Assembly (NCBI GenBank): GCA_027485915.1
Contig: JAIXQA010000078.1
Span: forward strand, 1 to 41,722
DNA length: 41,722 bases
Direction of reading: 5' to 3'
Source of the DNA: Alphaproteobacteria bacterium
GTDB taxonomy: Bacteria > Pseudomonadota > Alphaproteobacteria > Caulobacterales > Aquidulcibacteraceae
The notes beneath the pieces are model-generated. The model did not search any database and was not told the DNA's origin. It worked only from the letters and a program-made list of their open reading frames with translations. The position numbers and the translations under genes were made by a program. Shown here piece by piece: positions 1 through 7,529 of the stretch. Numbering within the stretch: the stretch's first letter is position 1; each line of letters begins with the position of its first letter.

Positions 1-395
1 AAAGTTTCCCAGCCGAAGTCACATTGGCGGGCTGGGATCGCTGGCGTCACTTATCAACGAGACCGGGACCTCAGAGCCGCCGACGCATTGAGGGCTAACC
101 ATATTTTGTATCCGCGGCAAGTCTCCAACTTTTGCTGCTCATCCGCAGGAGACAAAAACCAGTGGGCGCTTAAACAATCAGCGGAGAACTTGCTGCCAAA
201 CATTTTGAGAATCGAGTTTATGGCTCAGAAAGCTCGGATATCTGAAACATTCCGCCACGCTTCGAAACAACGAAGAAGCGGATTCCATTATCTGATTTGC
301 AGTCAAAAATGTGGTATCCAGGTGGTATCCAAATGAAAAATGACAAGTACGTCGAATTTTTCTTGTCTGTAACGTATTGTGTTTTATTGAAAAAA
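1..395. other. Non-coding stretch 3' of tRNA-Arg
   Basis: I find no convincing gene here. One plus-strand frame is open from base 1 to 336, but its translation resembles no family I know and its composition is AT-richer than the real genes. Visible structures are a perfect 8-bp inverted repeat TCCCAGCC/GGCTGGGA at 7-14 and 30-37, and a direct repeat GTGGTATCCA at 311-320 and 322-331 with an 11-base period. Because the stretch lies immediately downstream of a tRNA 3' end, a common integrase target, it could be the edge or remnant of an integrated element. That is inference only; no integrase is in the window. Confidence 0.4.
311..331. repeat. Tandem 10-mer GTGGTATCCA x2
   Basis: Two identical 10-base copies are separated by a single G, giving a period of 11 bases, about one helical turn. 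They lie about 65 bases from the 3' end of tRNA-Arg. Close direct repeats at helical spacing are typical of protein arm-binding sites, for example integrase arms next to a tRNA attachment site. No integrase is present to support that reading. Confidence 0.4.
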
Positions 396-472
396 TGGCG
401 CACCCGACAGGATTCGAACCTGTGACCTTTGCCTTCGGAGGGCAACACTCTATCCAGCTGAGCTACGGGTGC
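396..472 (-). tRNA. tRNA-Arg (anticodon CCG)
   Basis: The minus strand folds into a complete 77-nt tRNA. The acceptor arm GCACCCG pairs with CGGGTGC, followed by G and an encoded CCA. The D arm contains AGCTCAGCTGGATAGAGT, and the anticodon stem TTGCC/GGCAA carries the loop CTCCGAA with anticodon CCG. The T arm contains GGTTCGAATCC. The CCA end lies at 396-398. It reads CGG arginine codons. It is an isolated gene, with a DUF305 gene upstream on the same strand and the non-coding stretch 1-395 downstream. Confidence 0.97.
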
Positions 473-543
473 AGCGCAGAAGTGTCGGTAGCCCAGATGG
501 GCTTTGGTTTCAACATCGCTTGGGCAGTCGGGTTTGGGCGCGT

Positions 544-1014
544 TTAGGGCTTGGCGCTTTTGGCTTGCCACGCTTTCATCTGGCTGATTTCACGGTCCTG
601 GGCAGCGATAATGTCCTCGGCAAGTTTGCGGATTTCAGGGTCTTTGCCATGCTCTAGCACGACGCGCGCCATGGCGACCGCACCTTCGTGGTGGGGGATC
701 ATGCCGGCGATGAAATCCTTGTCGGCGTCGCCCGTATAAGCGATGGCCATCTTCTGGTGCATGGCGGCATTGGCGGCCTCAAACGCCTTGGTCGATGGGG
801 CTGCGGCAGCTGCGGGGTCGCCAGTGCCCGTCATATTCCCATGGCCCATTTGGCTGTGATCCATTTGGCTGTGGTCCATACCGCCATGATCCATCATCTG
901 ATTGCCCGAGTCAGAGGCGGCGACGCTGTTGGTGGGTGCGGGTTGGCAAGCGGCTAGCACGACACTGGCCAGCAGGCTGGGGGCGACAAAGAGTCTGGTT
1001 CTGAAATGCGTCAT
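544..1014 (-). CDS. DUF305 lipoprotein, His/Met-rich
   Basis: This is a 156-residue exported protein. The N-terminus is a lipoprotein signal with lipobox LAAC, predicting lipidation at Cys23. Residues about 38-61 are a low-complexity Met/His/Asp segment built from MDHSQ-type repeats, a pattern seen in metal-binding, especially copper-binding, proteins. The remainder is a DUF305 domain, recognisable by [19 protein letters not shown] and a closing helix with [11 protein letters not shown]305 is a ferritin-like helical bundle; some members, such as cyanobacterial CopM, bind copper. Copper binding here is inferred from the His/Met residues, not shown. The start codon overlaps the stop of the upstream esterase-like gene (ATGA), so the two are surely co-transcribed. 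Confidence 0.9.
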   Translation of the reverse strand: MTHFRTRLFVAPSLLASVVLAACQPAPTNSVAASDSGNQMMDHGGMDHSQMDHSQMGHGNMTGTGDPAAAAAPSTKAFEAANAAMHQKMAIAYTGDADKDFIAGMIPHHEGAVAMARVVLEHGKDPEIRKLAEDIIAAQDREISQMKAWQAKSAKP

Positions 1015-2090
1015 GGCTTGGCTCCGGTGTTTGCAGGAATGGGGGCGTCGAGACGAAGGGCGAGCAGAAACGTGCCTTGGTCGGCCGAGAAATTATCGTC
1101 CGACGAGATAAAGATAAGTTTGCCGCCGCCTTGTGGGTCCTTTATCACGGCAAGGCCCTCATAATTGTCCATCACAAAAGGTGGGGACAAGGAAAGCTTG
1201 ATCACACAGACCGGCTTGCCCGCAAGAACGCTGGCAAGCCTGCAAGTTTCCAGCTGGGCGAGATTGACCTTGGTTTCGGGGTCATAAGATCGTTTGAGTA
1301 CCCACACTTCGTCATCGAGAACACGAATATCGGTAATGCCAAAGCGGCCCTGGTTCTCAAAACTGCCGTAAGGTGCCGTCGAGGCTTGGCTCGACGGATC
1401 AAATATCCAATAGGGTGCCTGTAGTTTGGCAGAAGGGTCACCGAGCCGGTCTGGCCCATATTCGGCTGAGGCCAGATAGTGGCCATTGGGCAAGCGGGTA
1501 AGTGCCTCCATACCGCCATTGGGCTCCAGTCCGTCAAAACCTGTGAGGCGGGGGCCAGCCTTGGTCTTATATCCGGTCTCGGTCTTCACCAATTCAATGA
1601 TGCGGTGGTTGCGTTCAAAACTGATGAGGAAGCCGGTATGGGTTGGCGCGAGGCCCTCGCTATCAATCTGATTAGCCCCACGCAGCGGCTTATCCGCCGG
1701 ATCGGTCAGCGTGGTAAGGTGAACTTGGGTTGATGTCGGAGGGCTGGTTTGCCCCCAAGTCAGCGGATTAGGGGCGGCGAAGCGGGCGAGATGGCCTTGA
1801 TCGGTTAGGGCATCGAATGTGACGGTGTCGCCTTCCATCGCCTGAAAAGAGAGGGAGGAAAGGCCACCAAATTCCTCAGGCATGCTCGGGCTTTGCCGTT
1901 TTGTTTCGAGCCGCAAGACATAAATCAAATCGACTGGGCCAGCGGCTTTGATCCCTTTCAGGTTTTCGGGCGACAGGCTGAGTGCACGCATCTCGGTCGC
2001 GAATTTAACTTCTACCGCAATGGGTGGGGTTGCTTGTGCACAGGCGGCATTACTGAGGAGGCATATGGCCAAAAGTTTTAGTGCGCGCAT
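1011..2090 (-). CDS. Esterase-like activity of phytase family protein
   Basis: This exported protein of about 359 residues has a short Sec signal ([15 protein letters not shown]). The body matches the phytase-like esterase family (PF13449): [13 protein letters not shown] and GGLSSLSF near the start, then [31 protein letters not shown] and a late [11 protein letters not shown] segment, the repeating blades of a beta-propeller. Members are periplasmic, and most have no proven substrate. I prefer the ATG at 2090 to the adjacent GTG at 2093 because AAGGA sits six bases before the ATG. It is the first gene of a two-gene operon with the DUF305 lipoprotein and is divergent from the DsbA-fold gene at 2242. 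Confidence 0.85.
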   Translation of the reverse strand: MRALKLLAICLLSNAACAQATPPIAVEVKFATEMRALSLSPENLKGIKAAGPVDLIYVLRLETKRQSPSMPEEFGGLSSLSFQAMEGDTVTFDALTDQGHLARFAAPNPLTWGQTSPPTSTQVHLTTLTDPADKPLRGANQIDSEGLAPTHTGFLISFERNHRIIELVKTETGYKTKAGPRLTGFDGLEPNGGMEALTRLPNGHYLASAEYGPDRLGDPSAKLQAPYWIFDPSSQASTAPYGSFENQGRFGITDIRVLDDEVWVLKRSYDPETKVNLAQLETCRLASVLAGKPVCVIKLSLSPPFVMDNYEGLAVIKDPQGGGKLIFISSDDNFSADQGTFLLALRLDAPIPANTGAKP

Positions 2091-2186
2091 CACCAGTCCT
2101 TACCCAAAACTATGTTCCTTTTTAAGCTGCTTTCAGCCTAGGGTCTATTGCGCCGGAGGCATTTAAAAATGGCAGTCAACTTGCTT

Positions 2187-2215
2187 TTGACATTCTGTGC
2201 GCCAAAACATAGGCT
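2187..2215 (+). promoter_or_regulatory. Candidate sigma-70 promoter
   Basis: TTGACA at 2187-2192 is a perfect -35 box, followed after 17 bases by TAGGCT at 2210-2215 as a moderate -10. The site is 26 bases before the ATG at 2242, which has a G-rich ribosome site (AAGGGGGGG) just upstream. It would drive the DsbA-fold gene and the overlapping FGE gene. Confidence 0.55.
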
Positions 2216-2241
2216 AAAAAAAATTAAAGGGGGGGCGCACA

Positions 2242-3522
2242 ATGTCATTGAAAACGCTGTTGGTTTCGCGAGTAGCCGAAGCCATCACCAGTGCACAGCG
2301 CCAAGATGCCGCCCGCGATAAGTTCGAAAAGGAGCGCCAACGCCAAGGCGCGCGGCATCGCGTCGATTATTTCCATCAGATCGATGATCCTTATGGTCAT
2401 TTGGCGCTGCAGGCTCTCGATCAGTTTCGAAGACATTATGATGTCGATTTACACGTCTGGTTGGTTGGTCCCCCCGATGATTGGGCGGCACCGGAGCGTG
2501 ATCGCCTAATTGCCTATGCACGGGAGGATAGTGCACGGTTGGCCAAGAAGTCCGGTTTTGCCTTTGTCGATCATGGGACTCAACCAGCCCCGGAAGTTGT
2601 GCGCACGGCGCAAGCCCTGTTTGTGGAAGCATGGGGTGCGGAAGACTTTTGGCCGCGCGCTTTGGCGATCAGTAGCGCGCTCTGGGCTGGCACGCTTACA
2701 CCCGCGACCAGCTTAGCAGCCGGCAATTCGTGCGCGAAAGGCGATGCAGAGCGCGCCCGTCTTGGTCATTTCATGGGCGCAATGCTGCATTATGGCGGCG
2801 AGTGGTATTGGGGCATCGACCGGCTTCATTATCTTGAAGCCCGCCTGCGTGGTGTCGGGGCGCAAGTTTCAGGCGCGCCGTCGGATCTAATCTTTCCAGC
2901 CCCAGATTTAGACCTCACACCTGCCAAACCGCAGACGGGTGAGCGGCCTGTGCTGCATTGGTATCTGTCGTTCCGCAGCCCCTACACCTATTTGTCAGCC
3001 CATCGGGCTAAGGCGTTGGCCGATGCCTATGGGGCTGAACTGCGGCTGCGTTACGTCCTGCCGATGGTGATGCGCGGCCTGCCTGTTCCCCCCATGAAGA
3101 GCCGCTATTTTACCCTCGACAATGCGCGCGAAGCTAGACGTTTGGACATTCCTTTTGGGCGAATTGCAGACCCGGTCGGCAAGCCGGTTGAGCGGGGCTA
3201 TGCCATTCTGGCTTGGGCTCTCGAGCAGGGGCGGGGCTATGAATTTGTCGAGGCCTTTTTGACGGCCGTTTGGTCGCAAGGCGTCGATGCAGGTTCAGAC
3301 GCTGGGATGAAGCAAATTGTCGAAGCAGCAGGACTGCTATGGCCCGAGGCGCGCGATCAATTGGGTCGTGAGGCTTGGCGCGAGGCAGCGGAAGCCAATC
3401 GGCTAGAGCTCTTGGAGATTGGCCATTGGGGCGTTCCATGCTTCCGTCTGAATGACGTGTGCGTGTGGGGGCAAGACCGCATGTGGGTGATTGAAGACGC
3501 CTTGAAAGAGCTGACATCGTGA
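2242..3522 (+). CDS. Tandem DsbA-fold protein (HCCA isomerase / GST-kappa-like)
   Basis: The protein has 426 residues, about twice the length of a normal DsbA-fold isomerase. The C-terminal half (about 233-426) is a good 2-hydroxychromene-2-carboxylate isomerase/GST-kappa domain: HWYLSFRSPYTYLS with the active-site Ser region, a helical insertion, then GHWGVPCFRLND and WGQDR before the last helix. The N-terminal half (about 38-200) repeats the same plan in degenerate form (VDYFHQIDDPYGHLALQAL). Known relatives use glutathione to isomerise ring-fission products of naphthalene-type aromatics or act as thiol oxidoreductases. The substrate here is unknown. No signal peptide is visible, so it should be cytoplasmic. 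Its TGA overlaps the GTG start of the FGE gene, tying it to the sulfatase cluster. Confidence 0.8.
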   Translation: MSLKTLLVSRVAEAITSAQRQDAARDKFEKERQRQGARHRVDYFHQIDDPYGHLALQALDQFRRHYDVDLHVWLVGPPDDWAAPERDRLIAYAREDSARLAKKSGFAFVDHGTQPAPEVVRTAQALFVEAWGAEDFWPRALAISSALWAGTLTPATSLAAGNSCAKGDAERARLGHFMGAMLHYGGEWYWGIDRLHYLEARLRGVGAQVSGAPSDLIFPAPDLDLTPAKPQTGERPVLHWYLSFRSPYTYLSAHRAKALADAYGAELRLRYVLPMVMRGLPVPPMKSRYFTLDNAREARRLDIPFGRIADPVGKPVERGYAILAWALEQGRGYEFVEAFLTAVWSQGVDAGSDAGMKQIVEAAGLLWPEARDQLGREAWREAAEANRLELLEIGHWGVPCFRLNDVCVWGQDRMWVIEDALKELTS

Positions 3523-4418
3523 AACGAACCATCCTGATCTTCTGGCCGCTTCTTCTCGGCATAGGCTGCAAGCCTGCGACGGAGGTGAAGCAGGAAGTGG
3601 CACAGGCGAGCTGCGGTCTGCCGGTCGCAAAGCAAGGCGGCTGGGTGAAAATACCTGCGGGCTCTGTCATCTTAGGGCAAAACCCGGCTTTCCCCGAAGA
3701 GGGCCCGACCTTGCGCGTACAGGTCAAGGGGTTTGAGATGCAAGCCCATGAGGTGACTAATCGCGAGTTTGCCGCCTTTGTCGCCGCAAAATCCTATGTA
3801 ACAGACGCTGAAAAGTCGATGTCGCGACAAGATGGCGGCGCAGGCTCTGCCGTGTTTAAGATCGGCAAGGACGGCCGACCCGGCCAGTGGACATTGGTTC
3901 CAGGGGCAAACTGGAAATCACCCTTAGGTCCCGGCAGCACGATCGCAGGCCAGGAGGACAAGCCTGTTATTCATGTCTCCTATCAAGATGCAAAAGCCTA
4001 TGCAGCTTGGGCAGGGGGACGATTGCCGAATGAAGTTGAGTGGGAATATGCCGCTCAATCGGGGCTTCCAGATCAAGCCAATACGCGTTCGGGCGCGTAT
4101 GATGCGCAGGCAGAGCCGATCGCCAATACGTGGCAAGGTCTGTTTCCAATTTTGGACGAAGGCAAGGATGGATTTGAAACCACCGCGCCGGTTGGCTGCT
4201 TTGCGCCCAGTAGACTTGGTCTCTATGATATGATCGGCAACGTCTGGGAATGGACCGATACACCCTTTCAAGACGGCGTGTCCGGTACCGTGAAGGGTGG
4301 GTCTTGGTTGTGTTCGGATAATTTCTGTGGCCGTTATCGCCCGCAAGCACGCCAGCCACAAGATATTGATTTTTCAAGTAATCACATTGGCTTCCGCTTG
4401 GTGCGCGATATCCCTTAG
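3519..4418 (+). CDS. Exported formylglycine-generating enzyme (SUMF1/FGE family)
   Basis: This 299-residue protein has the FGE-sulfatase fold: GGWVKIPAGSVILG near residue 40, EVTNREFAAFV about 78-88, PVIHVSYQDAKAYAAW about 149-164, GGRLPNEVEWEYAA about 166-179, LYDMIGNVWEWT about 235-246, and the end motif NHIGFR. In GGSWLCSDNFCGRYR, Cys265 and Cys270 are spaced exactly like the two catalytic, copper-binding cysteines of human FGE (336/341). This is therefore probably a true FGE rather than a cysteine-less relative. FGE oxidises the Cys of C-x-P-S-R in sulfatases to formylglycine using oxygen. The N-terminus is a hydrophobic signal ending LLLGIGC, with an imperfect lipobox, suggesting export. 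The start is GTG, overlapping the preceding stop. Two Cys-type sulfatases follow downstream. Confidence 0.88.
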   Translation: MKRTILIFWPLLLGIGCKPATEVKQEVAQASCGLPVAKQGGWVKIPAGSVILGQNPAFPEEGPTLRVQVKGFEMQAHEVTNREFAAFVAAKSYVTDAEKSMSRQDGGAGSAVFKIGKDGRPGQWTLVPGANWKSPLGPGSTIAGQEDKPVIHVSYQDAKAYAAWAGGRLPNEVEWEYAAQSGLPDQANTRSGAYDAQAEPIANTWQGLFPILDEGKDGFETTAPVGCFAPSRLGLYDMIGNVWEWTDTPFQDGVSGTVKGGSWLCSDNFCGRYRPQARQPQDIDFSSNHIGFRLVRDIP

Positions 4419-4455
4419 AGCAAAAATTAGGGCATTCTGGCAAAGAGCTTGCTGT

Positions 4456-4484
4456 TTGACAGGCTGGTTATAGCACTTATAGTG
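4456..4484 (+). promoter_or_regulatory. Strong sigma-70-like promoter with palindrome over -10
   Basis: TTGACA at 4456-4461, a 16-base spacer and TATAGT at 4478-4483 form a near-consensus promoter 42 bases before the ATG of the MBL gene. The -10 box lies inside the inverted repeat CACT-TAT-AGTG (4474-4484), a position where a repressor would block RNA polymerase. The palindrome as an operator is inference. Confidence 0.6.
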
Positions 4485-4524
4485 TCAATATCGCGAACGA
4501 AGCCAAGCCGCAAATGAGGGTGCC

Positions 4525-5607
4525 ATGAAAGCCAAGCCAATCCTTGCGATCCTTGTCGCGCTGCTTGTCGGGGTTGGCGCAGTGGCCGCCTTGAATCGCG
4601 ACAAGATCGCTTTGACCCTTTTGGCGCGGGGGGCCAATCAGGCTTTGGCGCATCCGACACTTGAGAGGCTGAAGACCGGTCTGCATGCAGGCTTCTGCGG
4701 TACGGGTTCGCCAATGCCAGACCGGGATCGGGCAGGGCCCTGCTTGGCCATTGTTGCAGGGGGTCAGCTTTTTGTGTTCGACTCTGGCGAAGGCTCGGCT
4801 GAAACCCTCAATCTGATGGGCTTGCCAACGGGGCAAGTGGAGGCGGTGTTCCTCACCCATTTCCATTCCGACCATATTGATGGCCTAGGTGCCTTGGGTC
4901 TGCAGCGTTGGGCGTCCAGCGCTGCCAAGACACCATTACCACTTTATGGGCCGACGGGGGTGGAGCAGATCGCAGCAGGCCTTTCCCAAGTCTATGCGCA
5001 GGATCGCGGCTATCGGGTCGCCCATCATGGGGCCGCAATTGTGCCGCCTTCCGGTTTTGGCTTTGAGCCCAGAGCCTTTGCCCCATTAGCTATCGGCGCA
5101 GAGGCCGTGGTCTATCATCAAGACGGGGTAAAAATCATCGCTTTTGGCGTTGATCATCGTCCAATTGAGCCGGCTTTAGGCTATCGGATTGAGTATGGCG
5201 GGCAAAAGATTGTCATCAGCGGCGACACTAAATTTTGCGACTGCGTGACCAAGGCGTCACAAGGTGCCAATCTCTTAGTGCATGAGGCCATCGCCCCAAA
5301 TCTGACCCAAATTATGGGTAGGGCTGCGAAGGATTCTGGGCAAGCAGGTGTTAGCCAAGTCTTCCACGACATTGAAAACTACCATGCGACACCGAGCCAA
5401 ATTGCCGATATTGCGAACACGGCCAAAGTCGGGGGTGTTGCCTTGACCCATATCGTGCCCGCCTTGCCGCTCAAAGGCCTCGAAGGACCTTTTTTGGGTG
5501 ATGCCAAGCAGAAGTTTAAGGGGCCATTCTGGATTATGCAGGATGGCGACTTGGTCTCGCTGGACAGCCAAGGCAAGCTGTCCAAACGCCGTGTCATACG
5601 AGATTGA
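4525..5607 (+). CDS. Exported MBL-fold hydrolase, AtsA/RNase Z-type
   Basis: This 360-residue metallo-beta-lactamase-fold protein carries an N-terminal membrane signal (ILAILVALLVGVGAVAAL). The zinc-binding motif THFHSDHIDG spans residues 111-120. Other family marks are FDSGEG (about 85-90), FGVDHRPIEPALGYRIE, VISGDTKFCD and LTHIVPAL. The overall plan, GTGSPMPDRDRAGP followed by these motifs, is that of the RNase Z-like branch, which includes the Pseudoalteromonas carrageenovora arylsulfatase AtsA. Export argues against a tRNA-processing role. The position between FGE and two sulfatases makes a sulfate-ester hydrolase attractive. That assignment is inference, and other esterase or lactonase activities are possible. 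It is 106 bases downstream of the FGE gene and has its own promoter. Confidence 0.82.
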   Translation: MKAKPILAILVALLVGVGAVAALNRDKIALTLLARGANQALAHPTLERLKTGLHAGFCGTGSPMPDRDRAGPCLAIVAGGQLFVFDSGEGSAETLNLMGLPTGQVEAVFLTHFHSDHIDGLGALGLQRWASSAAKTPLPLYGPTGVEQIAAGLSQVYAQDRGYRVAHHGAAIVPPSGFGFEPRAFAPLAIGAEAVVYHQDGVKIIAFGVDHRPIEPALGYRIEYGGQKIVISGDTKFCDCVTKASQGANLLVHEAIAPNLTQIMGRAAKDSGQAGVSQVFHDIENYHATPSQIADIANTAKVGGVALTHIVPALPLKGLEGPFLGDAKQKFKGPFWIMQDGDLVSLDSQGKLSKRRVIRD

Positions 5608-5628
5608 GGTGCGACCGATGGCGCTTGG

Positions 5629-5680
5629 TTTTGTCTTGACCCCTCACACATCCAATGACAATCATTGTGTCAAAACAAAA
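5629..5680. promoter_or_regulatory. Nested inverted repeats before sulfatase gene
   Basis: Arms TTTTGTCTTGAC (5629-5640) and GTCAAAACAAAA (5669-5680) match in 11 of 12 positions around a 28-base core. Inside lies a perfect 5-1-5 palindrome ACAAT-C-ATTGT (5658-5668), part of a wider TGACA-N7-TGTCA (5656-5672). This looks like a protein-binding operator, although the outer arms could also form an mRNA hairpin. The core AATCATT vaguely recalls Fur-type boxes, but the flanks do not fit well. Confidence 0.45.
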
Positions 5681-5705
5681 GAAATGGGTGGGAGCGAACG
5701 TGGAC

Positions 5706-7529
5706 ATGGGTGAGAAGCGCCTGTTTGGGTGGAAGCGCGCTGTTGGTACGCTGCTGGGTGCTGCGGCGCTCGTTGCTGGGGCAGGGCCAGCTGCCGCGCA
5801 AGCAAGCGTAAAAGTTACGCCAACCAAGGCTAAGCCCAATATTGTCATCATTCTCTTTGATGATGCCGCTTTGATGGATTTGGGCATTTATGGCGGCGAG
5901 GCCAAAACGCCGAATATTGATGCCATCGCCCGGCGCGGTACCCGTTTTACGCGTTATGCGACCTCGCCATTGTGCTCACCCTCGCGTGCCATGTTGCTAA
6001 CAGGGCTCACCAATCATCAAGCCGGTGTGGCGACGATTAAAGAGGTGTTGCCCAAAGAACATGCGGGCAAGCCTGGCTATGGCCTGCATTTAGAAGCCAA
6101 TGTCGCGACTTTGCCAGAGCGGTTACGGCTTGCAGGCTATCGTACATTCATGAGTGGCAAATGGCATTTGGGTGACGGACCGGGGCAATTGCCGGGCTCG
6201 CATGGCTTTGACCGGTCGTTCGCGCTGGATGCTTCGGGTGCCGATAATTGGGACGATAAGCCCTATATGCCCTTTTATAATGAGGCACCTTGGTTTGAGG
6301 ATGACAAGCCCACTTCTTATCCCAGTGGGCAATTCTCCTCGACCGTGATCGTAGATAAGATGCTTGGCTATCTGGATCGTCGGCCTAAGGATGATAAGCC
6401 CTTTTTGGCCTATGTTGCTTTGCAAGCCGTCCATATCCCCGTGCAAGCACCTCGTGCTTATACCCAGAAATATGCGGGTCGCTTTGATGGCGGCTGGGAT
6501 CAGTTGCGCCAAGATCGGTTTGAACGCGCCAAGGCTTTGGGCTTTGTTTCAAAGGATGCCAAAGCACCGGCCATGCATGCTAGCATGCGTGCTTGGGACA
6601 GTCTGAGTGCCGACGAGAAGAAGTTGCAGGCTAAGGCGATGGAAGTTTATGCCGGCATGATTGAAGCCACCGATGCCGAGATTGGGCGTCTGGTCGCGCA
6701 TTTGGCCAAGACCGGTGAGTTGGACAATACCATCTTCGTCATCACCTCTGATAATGGTCCAGAGCCAAGTAATCCCGGCGGCGAGCGCGGCTTTAATCTT
6801 TGGATGAAGACTCATGGCTATACGCGTGACCTCGCCAATTTGGGCGAGCGCGGCAGCCATAATTGGATCGGGCCAGAATGGGCCAGCGCCCTAGCAACGC
6901 CGGGTTATTTGTTCAAATTCTACACCTCCAGCGGTGGCCTACATGTGCCGATGGTGATGTCGGGTCCGGGCATTGCCGCAGACAAAAGCGTAAATGCCGC
7001 AGCCTTTGTGCAAGATATCGCGCCTACTCTGATCGACCTTGTGGGCGGGGCACCCTCTATTCCCGATACCAAGCCGATATCGGGCCGCAGTTTGGTGCCT
7101 GTTTTGTCGGGGCAGGCCGAGGTGGTTTATGGGCCGAATGATGCAATTGGGGTAGAGGTTTCCGGAAACGCCGCCATCACCAAGGGTGATTACACGCTCG
7201 TAAAATATAACCCTCCGTATGGGGATAATCAGTGGCGGCTTTATCATGTCGTCAATGATCCTGGCCAAACAACCGATCTATCGCAGCGATTGCCCGAAGT
7301 TCGCGCGGATCTCGAGCGTGCTTATGCGGCCTATGCCAAAGCCAATGGCGTGCTTGAATTGCCCAAGGGCTATAAGGTTCAGCGGGCTGCGGCGCACAAT
7401 AGTTTGATGCGTCAATTGAGCTTTTATGGCTGGCAATTGGCGGGCCTCGCGCTGGTTCTAATCCTCATCTTGTTCGCCCTCATTCGCATCGCGATTGGCC
7501 TCTTCTCACGTCAAAAGAAAGCTGTCTGA
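5706..7529 (+). CDS. Cys-type sulfatase with C-terminal membrane anchor
   Basis: This is a 607-residue sulfatase from the preferred ATG at 5706. An in-frame ATG at 5655 lacks a ribosome site and lies in the inverted-repeat region. The N-terminus is a Sec signal ending AGPAAAQA. The sulfatase core includes PNIVIILFDDAALMDLG (metal-binding DD at 52-53), the formylglycine motif CSPSR at 90-94, SGKWHLGDG and VITSDNGPEP. The Cys requires activation by an FGE, and one is encoded two genes upstream. The last 30 residues form a strong membrane helix (LAGLALVLILILFALIRIAI) ending in basic residues, so the enzyme is probably tethered to the inner membrane facing the periplasm. The substrate is not predictable; the arylsulfatase subfamily is the broad match. 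Its stop overlaps the next start (TGATG). Confidence 0.92.
   Translation: MGEKRLFGWKRAVGTLLGAAALVAGAGPAAAQASVKVTPTKAKPNIVIILFDDAALMDLGIYGGEAKTPNIDAIARRGTRFTRYATSPLCSPSRAMLLTGLTNHQAGVATIKEVLPKEHAGKPGYGLHLEANVATLPERLRLAGYRTFMSGKWHLGDGPGQLPGSHGFDRSFALDASGADNWDDKPYMPFYNEAPWFEDDKPTSYPSGQFSSTVIVDKMLGYLDRRPKDDKPFLAYVALQAVHIPVQAPRAYTQKYAGRFDGGWDQLRQDRFERAKALGFVSKDAKAPAMHASMRAWDSLSADEKKLQAKAMEVYAGMIEATDAEIGRLVAHLAKTGELDNTIFVITSDNGPEPSNPGGERGFNLWMKTHGYTRDLANLGERGSHNWIGPEWASALATPGYLFKFYTSSGGLHVPMVMSGPGIAADKSVNAAAFVQDIAPTLIDLVGGAPSIPDTKPISGRSLVPVLSGQAEVVYGPNDAIGVEVSGNAAITKGDYTLVKYNPPYGDNQWRLYHVVNDPGQTTDLSQRLPEVRADLERAYAAYAKANGVLELPKGYKVQRAAAHNSLMRQLSFYGWQLAGLALVLILILFALIRIAIGLFSRQKKAV

Noticed and set aside
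1-336. Plus-strand frame open from the window edge
   Set aside because: No recognisable protein features or ribosome site; I cannot rule out a gene tail but will not call one.
218-571. Minus-strand open frame covering tRNA-Arg
   Set aside because: It runs through the entire tRNA gene and has no family resemblance, so it is not coding.
831-892. Short repeats in DUF305 gene as a CRISPR-like array
   Set aside because: They encode the in-frame MDHSQ repeats of the protein and have no spacers.
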